From Thermoplasmata archaeon (GTDB taxonomy: Archaea > Thermoplasmatota > Thermoplasmata > UBA10834), in the NCBI GenBank assembly GCA_020696365.1, contig JAEHCM010000001.1, forward strand, positions 82,813 to 146,812: a DNA stretch of 64,000 bases, written 5' to 3'. Every line of letters starts with the position of its first letter. Positions within the stretch are counted from its first letter, which is position 1. The notes beneath the pieces are model-generated. The model had not been told where the DNA came from and did not search any database. It saw only the letters and a program-made list of their open reading frames with translations. Positions 42,672-52,163 of the stretch are shown here, in pieces. The translations under genes and the position numbers were made by a program.

Positions 42672-42676
42672 GACGA

Positions 42677-43159
42677 TTACCGCTTGTAGCCGATCTTCCT
42701 CAGCAGGTCCTTCCGGTCAGCGATGTCATTCTCACCTTCGACGCCTTTGGGCTTCTCACCGTCGATCACGCCCACGATCCCCCTGCCACGGCCGTTGTCG
42801 ACGACCAGCACTTCGAGCGGATTGGCGGTCGCGCAGAGGATGCCGCAGACCTCCTGAACATCTTTGATTCTGCTGAGGATGTTGATGGGATACGATTCAC
42901 GCAGGACGATTATGAAGGAATGCCCGGCACCTATCCTCATGGCGTTGTCAGTAGCGACTTTCTTGAGCTCATCGTCGTTGCCCTCGACTCTAACCAGGCA
43001 CGGTCCAGACGCTTCGCAGAACGCGACGCCGAACTTGGCCTGGGGGACGGTGCCCACTATCGCCTCGTAAATATCCTCGACGGTCTTGATGAAGTGGCTC
43101 TGGCCCAGAACTACATTCGAGTCTTCCGGGAACACGATCTTCACGGATTCAATCTGCAT
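42677..43159 (-). CDS. Adenosine-specific kinase, DUF355 family
   Basis: 160 residues, very close to the archaeal DUF355 proteins annotated as adenosine-specific kinase: [80 protein letters not shown] and [10 protein letters not shown]. The enzymatic assignment rests on one characterised archaeal protein, so it is quoted as family knowledge. Co-directional with, and 5 bases upstream of, the OGG gene. Confidence 0.92.
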   Translation of the reverse strand: MQIESVKIVFPEDSNVVLGQSHFIKTVEDIYEAIVGTVPQAKFGVAFCEASGPCLVRVEGNDDELKKVATDNAMRIGAGHSFIIVLRESYPINILSRIKDVQEVCGILCATANPLEVLVVDNGRGRGIVGVIDGEKPKGVEGENDIADRKDLLRKIGYKR

Positions 43160-43327
43160 TCAAACCCCGGCTAGCGAGAAGGTGGTCCGTCATGATTAAG
43201 TTTTTTCGCGAAAGCGCGGAGAGGTCGGCGAAAAGGTCGTTATCGGACACGAAAATCAAAACGGTTAACTATTTATCCAGGCATATCGTAGTCGCGTAAC
43301 AGGATATTTCGAGGAGGCTTTGTTCAA

Positions 43328-45178
43328 TTGGCTGATAACGATGGGGAGCAGCTATGCCCCATATGCGACTCCCCTCTCCAACCCGGGTCGAAGAAGTGCG
43401 GATTCTGTGGCACCGACCTCACGATCTTTGACATTGAGTCAGAGGCTCCAAAGGCCGCTCCAGAGGAGACTCCGAAGGAGGCTCCGAGGGACGAACCCGA
43501 GGTGAAGCCCGCGGCTGCAGAAGCTGAGAGACCGGACGACACGAAGGTCGAGACGGTCTTCTTCGGAGAATCCGATGCGGTGGAGACTGCCGCTCCAACA
43601 GTCGAGCCTGTCGCCGAGGAGAAGCCGGAAGCCTCGGTCGAGCCCGAGGTTGAGGCGGAGCTGGCCGAGGTCAAGGAAGAATCCCAACCGGTTACTGAAC
43701 CTTCGAAGCCGGAGCCGCAGGCAGAGGAGCCAGAAGCTGTAGCGGAGGCCGAATCCGCGCCAGCCGAATCGTTCTTCGAATGCCCAGAATGTGGCGGCAG
43801 GGTGGAGGCATCGGCCAAATCATGTCCTTCCTGTGACGTGATGTTCGCCGATGAAGGCGTGGACATGTTCCAATGCCCCGCATGCAGCACGCTCGTCAAA
43901 GTCGATGCCACGTCCTGCCCGGGATGCGGAGCGATGTTCGTCGAATCAGAGGAGGAGTTGGCGAAGGCGCAGCCAGCAGTAACGGCGTCGCCAAGCGAGG
44001 TCCCCGAGCCGAAGACCGAGCTCGAGGCGCCTGTCTCAGAAGTCGTGATAGAGTCAGAAGATGAGGTAGACACTGAGGCCGCCGAGGCGAAGGATGAATC
44101 CGATAAGAAAAGCTTGTTCGGCGGGCTGTTCGGCAGGATGAAGAAGAAGCGCCAGCTAGAGAGCGATGAGGAGAAGATTCCGGGGCAGAGGATTGAGTTC
44201 CCATCGATTCTACGCAGGGGTCGCAAAGGGGCCGATGAACCGGCCGAGCCTGAGCTGGAGTCTGTCGAAGAGGAGCCCGTTGAGGTGGAGCCAGAGGCGG
44301 AACTGAATGTCGAGCCTGAGCCGGAATCCAAGCTAGAGACCGAACCTGCCCCCGCGGCGGTACCAGAACCCGTGGCGGCGCCAGCCCCGGAGCCAGTGCA
44401 ACCGCCGGCCAGAGACAAGACCAAGGGTAGAGAGCTCGCGAGATTGACGGCCGAGATTCAGCCTCTCATGCGGCTGGCGATAGGGAAGGGCGTGGACGTC
44501 TCGAAGAGCAGGAAGCTGGTCGACGAAGGTGCGATGTCCGTGAGGGCCAGAGAGATGGACCCGGCTCTCGAGAGCGTTAGACGGGCAAGGGAAACGCTTC
44601 TGGAGAGCCTCCAAGACAGCGTGGAACAGATGGTCGTCGACCTCAGAGCCGAGGCGAAGGTCGCTATGGTCCTCGGCGGGGAGGTGTCCAGAGCGAACGC
44701 CTACCTGGACGAACTCGAGAAGGCTGGAAGAACCGGGGATTACGAGGCGATGTACGTTTACGCCGACAAGGTGAAGAACGAGCTGTTGCCGATTACCGGA
44801 CGCTACAACGAATCCAAGCAAAAGATATCGTCTCTCAGGAGCCTCATGTCCGACTCCGAGATCATAAACGTCAACACGAAGGAAGTGAGGGCGATGTTGG
44901 CGGAAGCCGCCACGTCGTTCGAGTCGAACGACTTCGACAAGGTGGACCTGACCGTCAAGAGCGCCACGGACAAACTCTTCGTGGACATCGAGCCGCGACT
45001 GGGTGACGAGATCAGGCGGGCCCGCGACCAGCTGGTCGAGCTGAAGGAGCGCAATCAGAACATAACGCCGATGATCACGGTCCTCAAGTCCGCAAGGACT
45101 CTGATGAAGTCCAAGGACTACCCGCAGGCCCTGAAAGAGATGCGCGAGTTCAAGGGCATGGTCAGGAAGGCGCAGTAA
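43328..45178 (+). CDS. Zinc-ribbon protein with acidic linker and helical C-terminus
   Basis: 616 residues. An N-terminal zinc ribbon (LCPICDSPLQPGSKKCGFCG) is followed by a Glu/Pro/Ala-rich linker, two more zinc ribbons (ECPECGGRVEASAKSCPSCD; QCPACSTLVKVDATSCPGCG, about 150-205), a second long acidic linker, and a helical domain of about 250 residues (LMRLAIGKGVDVSKSRKLVD; VKNELLPITGRYNESKQKIS) like TPR-related coiled coils. No membrane helix. TTG 43328 follows GGAGG (43313-43317) and a TATA-like AACTATTTATCC (near 43266-43277). Function unknown; probably a scaffold. It ends 9 bases from the convergent DnaA-like gene. Confidence 0.78.
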   Translation: MADNDGEQLCPICDSPLQPGSKKCGFCGTDLTIFDIESEAPKAAPEETPKEAPRDEPEVKPAAAEAERPDDTKVETVFFGESDAVETAAPTVEPVAEEKPEASVEPEVEAELAEVKEESQPVTEPSKPEPQAEEPEAVAEAESAPAESFFECPECGGRVEASAKSCPSCDVMFADEGVDMFQCPACSTLVKVDATSCPGCGAMFVESEEELAKAQPAVTASPSEVPEPKTELEAPVSEVVIESEDEVDTEAAEAKDESDKKSLFGGLFGRMKKKRQLESDEEKIPGQRIEFPSILRRGRKGADEPAEPELESVEEEPVEVEPEAELNVEPEPESKLETEPAPAAVPEPVAAPAPEPVQPPARDKTKGRELARLTAEIQPLMRLAIGKGVDVSKSRKLVDEGAMSVRAREMDPALESVRRARETLLESLQDSVEQMVVDLRAEAKVAMVLGGEVSRANAYLDELEKAGRTGDYEAMYVYADKVKNELLPITGRYNESKQKISSLRSLMSDSEIINVNTKEVRAMLAEAATSFESNDFDKVDLTVKSATDKLFVDIEPRLGDEIRRARDQLVELKERNQNITPMITVLKSARTLMKSKDYPQALKEMREFKGMVRKAQ

Positions 45179-45187
45179 TCGCTCTGC

Positions 45188-47374
45188 TCATGTGAGGTTC
45201 AGCACTTCCATCTCGCGCTCGAGGATCGATACCTCTTGCTGTAGGAGAGTTTCCGGGCTGAGCGATAGGGCCAGGATGCAATCCGACTCGGATATTTCGT
45301 CTATAAGGCTTCTGAGGAACCGCAGCACGGAATCGAAGCCGGTGTTGCTGATGAGGTACTGAATGCCGTCCAGGACCACCATGCTGGCCCCCTCTTCCTC
45401 CATGAATCCTTGTATCGTGTGTATGATTATCTCGAGCGACGGAGGGATCGTCTTCTCGCTCGAGCTGTCCTTGTCCGTGAGCCATAGTATCTCCGGCATG
45501 GCCTCGAACTCATCCCGTATGCGCCGGGGGTTCATCCTCGTGATCACCATCCCACGGAACCCGTCATCCTTAATCTTCCTCGCGAGGAGGACGTTGCTGT
45601 ACATCGGCTTCTCCTCCTCGATCAGGTAGCAGTGACCGGGGGATACCTTGACCTCCTTCATTATCTCCTTGCGCGTCTCCTGAACGGGAGTCAACGGCTT
45701 GAGTATGTCGGAGACCAGGTTCAGGTCGATCTCCATCTTCATTATCGAAGAGAACGCGACGATCTTGTTGAGGGTGCCCTCCAGCTCCCTCACGTTGGTC
45801 GTGACCCTCTCCGCTATGTACGATATGAGGTCGCCTCCCAGCTTGAGTTTCTTCTCGGCGGACTTCACCTCGAGTATTTTTATCCTGGTTTCGATGTCCG
45901 GCGGTTGTATGTCTACGGTGAGCCCCTTCTGGATCCTCGCATTGAACCGGTCGCTGAGACCCGGCACTTGGGTGGGCACTCGGTCGCTCGCAAGGACGAC
46001 CTGTTTCTCCTCATCCACGAGGTAATCGATGACCTTGACTATCTCGTCCTGGGTCGTCTGGCTCGCCGCCAGGAACTGCATGTCGTCTACGAGCAGCAGG
46101 TCGGACTTCCGCAGGTCGTCTTTGATGCTCCGCATGAGCCCGACATCTTTCTTGGCACGGTCGAAGGCGTCGACTATGCGGTCCGATGGAAGGAAGAGCA
46201 CCCTCTTGTCGCCTTTCCCCTCCGCGATCCCGTGTCCGATTGCCGAGAGAAGGTGGGTCTTGCCCAGACCTGACCCCCCGAGTATGAGCAGCGGATTGTA
46301 TTGCGCTCCCGGGTCAGCGGCGACGGCGGTCGCGACTGTGAACGGGAACTTCGAGCATGGGCCAACAACGAAACTCTCAAAGGTCATCCCCTTGACCAGG
46401 GATTTGGCGTAAGGGGGTGCCTCGGCCTCCTCGGAGGAGCATCGGTCGCACACCCCGTTCTCGTTCAGATCTCCTCCGCATCTTGGGCAGCTCTCTGCCG
46501 TCTCCTCGCCGCCCTCTTCCGCCCCGGTCTGGTATTTCAGAATCAGGTCGTAGACGTCTCCTGTCTTCTCCTCCCGCTTCTTCTTCTCCATCTCCTCTTT
46601 GATGGACGCCTCTTCCGTCTTCCTCTTATGTACGCGGCGTTTGGCCTTCTCCTGCAGGAACTCTATGTCCGACTCTATCTCCGCTATCCTTGATGGATCG
46701 TTCAGCTTGCCACGTATCTCGACGATCTCCAGCTCATGTCCAAGGACAGGGAAGTTGTTGAGCACGACCCCGAACTGCGTGAGCCGTTGTACGTCCCTCT
46801 CGAAGTTCGTCACGGCCTTTCCGAACTCGTCGGGTCTCTTGTCCAAGATCTCCGTGAGGACGTCGACGACAAACCCCTTCCTGCGCAACTCGTCGATCTT
46901 TTCCCTGGACGGATCGACCGGCTCATCGGGGCGCCCCTCGGCTTCTGGAGCCGACGGGGCCTTCGCCGAGCTCTTGGAGGGCACGGGCCCTTTCGTCGTC
47001 GGTGTTCCAGGACCTATCAGAGCGTCCGGGAACCGTCTCTCGAACTCCTCCTTCTCCACCCTGCTGTGGATCTCGATGACCGAAGTCTTGTCCTGCGAGT
47101 CCTCCAGTATGAACCTGAGGGATCTCTCCCCCGTGTAGATCCTCCGGAGTTCTCTCGGCTTCGACTTCTCGAACTCGTATATGGCCATTGCAGGCGATCC
47201 ATGCTCGATGACGACATACCCGATCGAGCTCATGATCTCCTTTTCCAGACGGACCTTGAGGTACCCCGAGAAACTGTATTGTTTGAGGTCTGCCAGGATG
47301 GACTCGAGGGAGTCCGGACCGCCCTTGGCGGTTCGAACGATGATGCCTTCTGGGATTCGGAGATCGGTCACCAT
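45188..47374 (-). CDS. DnaA-type AAA+ ATPase fused to DUF835
   Basis: 728 residues in four parts. (1) N-terminal alpha/beta domain (about 1-115; LKQYSFSGYLKVRLEK) resembling DUF2226 of archaea. (2) Coiled coil and a zinc ribbon CPRCGGDLNENGVCDRC (about 296-312). (3) A DnaA-family AAA+ module (about 330-565): TFESFVVG, YNPLLILGGSGLGKTHLLSA (Walker A about 362-370), LLVDDMQFLA (Walker B), VLASDRVPTQVPGLSDRFNA (Arg finger), QPPDIETRIKIL, VTTNVRELEGTLNKI. These match bacterial DnaA domain III closely. (4) DUF835 (about 580-725; GHCYLIEEEKPMYSNVLLAR; ASMVVLDGIQYLISN). The DnaA domain IV DNA-binding HTH is absent. A TATA box on the minus strand (47403-47414) gives a nearly leaderless ATG 47374. Confidence 0.9.
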   Translation of the reverse strand: MVTDLRIPEGIIVRTAKGGPDSLESILADLKQYSFSGYLKVRLEKEIMSSIGYVVIEHGSPAMAIYEFEKSKPRELRRIYTGERSLRFILEDSQDKTSVIEIHSRVEKEEFERRFPDALIGPGTPTTKGPVPSKSSAKAPSAPEAEGRPDEPVDPSREKIDELRRKGFVVDVLTEILDKRPDEFGKAVTNFERDVQRLTQFGVVLNNFPVLGHELEIVEIRGKLNDPSRIAEIESDIEFLQEKAKRRVHKRKTEEASIKEEMEKKKREEKTGDVYDLILKYQTGAEEGGEETAESCPRCGGDLNENGVCDRCSSEEAEAPPYAKSLVKGMTFESFVVGPCSKFPFTVATAVAADPGAQYNPLLILGGSGLGKTHLLSAIGHGIAEGKGDKRVLFLPSDRIVDAFDRAKKDVGLMRSIKDDLRKSDLLLVDDMQFLAASQTTQDEIVKVIDYLVDEEKQVVLASDRVPTQVPGLSDRFNARIQKGLTVDIQPPDIETRIKILEVKSAEKKLKLGGDLISYIAERVTTNVRELEGTLNKIVAFSSIMKMEIDLNLVSDILKPLTPVQETRKEIMKEVKVSPGHCYLIEEEKPMYSNVLLARKIKDDGFRGMVITRMNPRRIRDEFEAMPEILWLTDKDSSSEKTIPPSLEIIIHTIQGFMEEEGASMVVLDGIQYLISNTGFDSVLRFLRSLIDEISESDCILALSLSPETLLQQEVSILEREMEVLNLT

Positions 47375-47402
47375 TTCTGGAGCCCGTTGGATGAATACGG
47401 TC

Positions 47403-47414
47403 GCATATTATAAA
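47403..47414 (-). promoter_or_regulatory. TATA box of the DnaA-like gene
   Basis: Minus-strand CTTTATAATATGC is a near-consensus TATA box about 30-40 bases before ATG 47374. Confidence 0.6.
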
Positions 47415-47473
47415 GTCCTCTCTTCTTGCGGCGGATGCTGGAGTGCGTGGTTCTCCGAACCGCTCCGCGAAAA

Positions 47474-47484
47474 GGCTTAACTAG
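47474..47484 (+). promoter_or_regulatory. TATA-like element of the tRNA gene
   Basis: GCTTAACTA-type sequence about 30-40 bases upstream of the tRNA 5' end at 47514; placement suits archaeal tRNA promoters. Confidence 0.45.
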
Positions 47485-47513
47485 GAAGACCATCTTCACA
47501 ACCGTTCACGAGT

Positions 47514-47615
47514 GCCACTGTAGCTCAGCGGTAACCCGCGTCTCATGCGCGGTCGCTAAAGAGCAGCGGTTTCGTAAGCCGCAGGCCGGGGGTTCGAAAC
47601 CCTCCAGTGGCTCCA
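47514..47615 (+). tRNA. tRNA-Thr(CGU), with D-loop intron, CCA encoded
   Basis: Acceptor GCCACTG (47514-47520) pairs with CAGTGGC (47605-47611), discriminator T, then CCA (47613-47615). D-stem GCTC (47523-47526) pairs with GAGC (47561-47564). Anticodon stem GCGGT/GCCGC, loop TTCGTAA with anticodon CGT (47573-47575). Variable loop AGGCC; T-arm GGGGG-TTCGAAA-CCCTC. Removing 47533-47559 leaves a normal seven-base D-loop, AGCGGTA. The U discriminator is known as an identity element of some archaeal tRNA-Thr. The gene reads ACG codons. There is no intron at the usual 37/38 site. Confidence 0.93.
47533..47559 (+). other. 27-nt tRNA intron in the D-loop (bulge-helix-bulge)
   Basis: A full bulge-helix-bulge can be drawn. 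The D-stem GCTC/GAGC is the outer helix, AAA (47558-47560) is the 3-base bulge on the 3' strand, AGCG (47527-47530) pairs with CGCT (47554-47557) as the 4-bp central helix, GTA (47531-47533) is the 3-base bulge on the 5' strand, and ACC/GGT plus GCG/CGC close the intron hairpin. Cutting each bulge after its second base removes 47533-47559 and leaves position 21 as A. Confidence 0.85.
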
Positions 47616-47681
47616 CTTCTTCCGGATACAGGATCGCCGTCTTGGGCAACTCTAATATGGCGCCTAGCCGATTGCCTACCT

Positions 47682-48590
47682 ATGTCGGCTGGCCCCGTCG
47701 TCTTCTCGAACGTCATCCGCTGTGGCGGGTGCGGCAACATCAGCTCGGGATATCTGCAGGTGGCAGAGGACGGCAAAGGGGTCACCAAATGCCCCTCCTG
47801 CGGTTCGACCATCGTGCAGAAGCTCGAACACGGATACGTCTCACAGGTGCCACCCCACAGGTTCGCCCCATCGGGCGGACGAGCACTTCACGAGAGCCGC
47901 TACCCTGGGCTGTACGCCCAGCCGAAGCACGCGCCCAAGCTGGACCTGCGTAACTTCTTCAGGCTGATAGCCTACCCTCGCCGCTCCCTCTCAGAGCTCT
48001 ATCTCTCCACGGACCTCAAGTACGCAATGTTCCTCGTCGTCCTGTCGACGACAGTATACGCGGTCGTGAGCGCCGCGGTGACCAGCGAGATGTCCGAGGT
48101 CATCGGTGTAGGCGACGCGAACGTCTTCGAATTACTGATGCTCGGCGCGCTCGGATGGATTGTGGCGATCATATCGTTCCTGGTTTTTGCCGTCGTGTCC
48201 TCTATAGTCTCTCACGAGGTATTCGACGGTCGGGACGACAAAGGTTCGACCGTCGCATTGGCAGGCTACTGTTATCCTTGGTTCGTCATGGTCACGCTTG
48301 TGCTTCTAACGATGTTCGCGGTCGGATTCGGCGGACTGGAGCTCAGTCAGGTCCAGCACTGGGGGGATTCAGAGATGGAACGTGCCATCGTGTGGGGCGC
48401 CATTCTGCTGACATCCGCGGTACTCGGGCTGATATGGTTGCTCATCCTGGCCGGAAGAGCGGTGAGCGTGGCGAACGACGTGTCGGTAGGAGAGGGTGTA
48501 CTGTCCGCGATAATAGGTGCGATCGCCGCCGGCCTGGTCTCGCTCGTGGTGGGCGCGGTCATGCGGTTGCCGATAGGTCTAACGCTGTAG
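47682..48590 (+). CDS. Zinc-ribbon plus Yip1-like membrane protein
   Basis: 302 residues. N-terminal zinc ribbon (IRCGGCGNISSGYLQ ... TKCPSCGSTIVQ, about 11-45), a linker, then five membrane helices in the C-terminal 210 residues (YAMFLVVLSTTVYAVVSAAV; LLMLGALGWIVAIISFLVFA; FVMVTLVLLTMFAVGFGGL; WGAILLTSAVLGLIWLLILA; LSAIIGAIAAGLVSLVVGAV). The helices have the Yip1/DUF1282 order with the short charged DGRDDKGS loop. Role unknown. ATG 47682 is leaderless behind a TATA-like TCTAATATGG (47651-47660). The thiC stop is 5 bases away on the other strand. Confidence 0.75.
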   Translation: MSAGPVVFSNVIRCGGCGNISSGYLQVAEDGKGVTKCPSCGSTIVQKLEHGYVSQVPPHRFAPSGGRALHESRYPGLYAQPKHAPKLDLRNFFRLIAYPRRSLSELYLSTDLKYAMFLVVLSTTVYAVVSAAVTSEMSEVIGVGDANVFELLMLGALGWIVAIISFLVFAVVSSIVSHEVFDGRDDKGSTVALAGYCYPWFVMVTLVLLTMFAVGFGGLELSQVQHWGDSEMERAIVWGAILLTSAVLGLIWLLILAGRAVSVANDVSVGEGVLSAIIGAIAAGLVSLVVGAVMRLPIGLTL

Positions 48591-48595
48591 GGCTG

Positions 48596-49861
48596 CTACT
48601 TGCCCAAGGTCTTCTCGATCATCTTCATCGCGCAGAACTCACCGCACATCGAGCAGGCCTGCGACCCTTCGGTTCTGCCTCGTTCCCTGTACTTCTTCGC
48701 CTTATCAGGGTCCATCGAGAGCTCGTACATCTTCGGCCAGTCGAAGGCACGTCTTGCCTCCGACATCCTCCGGTCCCAGTCCCCGCCTCGGCCCCGCGCT
48801 AGGTCGGCCGCATGGGCGGCGATCCTACTCGCTATGACGCCCTCCCGGACGTCGTCCACGGTCGGGAGGGCCAGATGCTCCGACGGAGTGACGTAGCATA
48901 GGAAGTCCGCCCCATGGTAGGCTGCGAGCGCTCCACCGATGGCTCCGGCTATGTGATCGTATCCTGCTGCCACGTCGCACACCAGTGGCCCCAGGACATA
49001 GAACGGCGCCCCGTGACAGACCGCCTTTTCGAGGCGGACATTGGCTTCGATCTGGTCAAGTGGAATGTGTCCGGGTCCCTCCACCATCGCCTGCACGCCC
49101 TCGTCCCTAGCCCGTTCTACGAGCTCTCCGAGAACCTTCAGCTCATCGATTTGGGGGGCATCAGTGGCGTCCGCGATAGAACCCGGCCTGAAACCATCGC
49201 CGAGGCTGAGCGCGAAACCGTAATCCTTAGCAAGGTCGAGCAGATGGTCGTAGTTCCCGTACAGCGGGTTCTCCAGGTCGTTCTCGTGCATCCAGGCTAC
49301 GAGCATGGCCCCACCTCGGGAAACCACCCCGGTGACTCTCTTCGCCCTCCTGAGCGTTTCAGTCGTGGCCCTGGTGACTCCGCAATGAACGGTCATGAAG
49401 TCCACACCGTCCCTTGCGTGCTGCTCTATGGTGCCGAAGAGGTCCTCCTCGGTCATCGTCAAAGGGTCCCCCCTCTCGGACGCGCGGCACATGGCCTCGT
49501 ATATCGGCACCGTCCCCACTGGCAGAGCGCACTCCCGCAACACCTGTCTTCTGATGTCGCCTATGTTGCCTCCCGTGCTGAGGTCCATCACTGCATCTGC
49601 GCCGCATCTCACCGCCTCACGGACCTTCTCGAGCTCCTGGGGGACATCAACGAGGTCCCTGGATGTCCCGAGGTTGGCGTTCACCTTGACCGACATGCCC
49701 TCTCCGATCGCCCTAGGAACGACAGACGCGTGCCTCTGGTTGAAAGGAATGACCACACGGCCTTCCTGCAGAAGCTTCCTCAGGGCATCTGGCTCGACAC
49801 CCTCCGTCTCAGCAATCCCCTTTATTTCCACTGGAGATTCGATTCTCTTTCGAATAGCCAT
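48596..49861 (-). CDS. thiC: Phosphomethylpyrimidine synthase ThiC
   Basis: 421-residue radical SAM enzyme that turns aminoimidazole ribotide into the HMP-phosphate pyrimidine of thiamine. Seen: VNANLGTSRD, MDLSTGGNIGDIR, PVGTVPIYEA, DFMTVHCGVT, ALSLGDGFRPGSIADATD, MVEGPGHIPLDQIEANV, CDVAAGYDHIAGAIGG, and the C-terminal cluster motif CSMCGEFCAMKM. Length is normal for archaeal/short ThiC. A TATA box on this strand (49892-49900) leaves a leader too short for a TPP riboswitch, and no riboswitch motif was seen. Confidence 0.97.
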   Translation of the reverse strand: MAIRKRIESPVEIKGIAETEGVEPDALRKLLQEGRVVIPFNQRHASVVPRAIGEGMSVKVNANLGTSRDLVDVPQELEKVREAVRCGADAVMDLSTGGNIGDIRRQVLRECALPVGTVPIYEAMCRASERGDPLTMTEEDLFGTIEQHARDGVDFMTVHCGVTRATTETLRRAKRVTGVVSRGGAMLVAWMHENDLENPLYGNYDHLLDLAKDYGFALSLGDGFRPGSIADATDAPQIDELKVLGELVERARDEGVQAMVEGPGHIPLDQIEANVRLEKAVCHGAPFYVLGPLVCDVAAGYDHIAGAIGGALAAYHGADFLCYVTPSEHLALPTVDDVREGVIASRIAAHAADLARGRGGDWDRRMSEARRAFDWPKMYELSMDPDKAKKYRERGRTEGSQACSMCGEFCAMKMIEKTLGK

Positions 49862-49891
49862 TCAGTATCACATGCTCTTAAGAATCCCCTC

Positions 49892-49900
49892 GGTATAAAC
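49892..49900 (-). promoter_or_regulatory. TATA box of thiC
   Basis: GTTTATACC on the minus strand about 30-38 bases before ATG 49861. Confidence 0.6.
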
Positions 49901-50048
49901 CCTTTCATCGGACCAATCGAGTGAGCGTCGTCCAGACACGCCGATCATCCCCGCATCGGACTCCGTCGGCGGCCTCAGCGGCCTGTCCGCGCTCACTCCG
50001 CAAACGACCCTTCGAACATCCTCGCCCACCCCATCGTCATATGTCGAA

Positions 50049-50074
50049 CTTTCCGGTGGAAAACACCGGGAAAG
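50049..50074. repeat. Inverted repeat resembling an ORB core, upstream of gyrB
   Basis: CTTTCCGGTG-GAAAA-CACCGGGAAAG forms a 10-bp stem with one bulge. Its left part, TTTCCGGTGGAAAAC, differs from the ORB core TTCCAGTGGAAAC at one central base plus an added A. It could be an initiator-binding site, an operator for gyrB or a terminator for something unseen. Confidence 0.5.
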
Positions 50075-50140
50075 AACGACTGAATTCTGCAGCGGAAGAG
50101 AAGGGGTCCTTTCGGGGTGTGCCAGCAAGCATTCGCAAAG

Positions 50141-50151
50141 CATTTAAATAT
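50141..50151 (+). promoter_or_regulatory. TATA box of gyrB-gyrA
   Basis: CATTTAAATAT with a purine-rich GCAAAG just upstream (BRE-like). The transcript would start near 50170, leaving an unusually long leader of about 85 bases before ATG 50259. Confidence 0.7.
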
Positions 50152-50201
50152 CGGGGTCTCATTGGTCATTCATAGGCCAAAAAAAGCGTCGAAGAGCGCG
50201 G

Positions 50202-50252
50202 ATGGGATGCGCCTCGAAAATGCCGGTCAACGAGCTTGTCTTATGGGGCTGA
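50202..50252 (+). CDS. Possible 16-codon leader ORF before gyrB
   Basis: ATG 50202 to TGA 50252 encodes MGCASKMPVNELVLWG and ends 6 bases before the gyrB start. It falls in the long leader. It may be chance, but the position is that of a leader peptide or coupling ORF, and gyrB itself has no clear ribosome site. Confidence 0.25.
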   Translation: MGCASKMPVNELVLWG

Positions 50253-52154
<1,902 letters not shown>

Positions 52155-52163
52155 GGTGAGCTT

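Noticed and set aside
43324..44424. 366-codon Ser/Thr-rich open frame on the minus strand
   Set aside because: It is the reverse of the acidic linker of the zinc-ribbon protein, which explains its low complexity.
47514..47615. Reading the tRNA without an intron
   Set aside because: Without splicing the D-loop would be 34 bases; no other pairing rescues it, whereas the BHB gives a perfect fold.
49862..49900. TPP riboswitch ahead of thiC
   Set aside because: The leader between TATA box and ATG is too short and has no THI-box motif.
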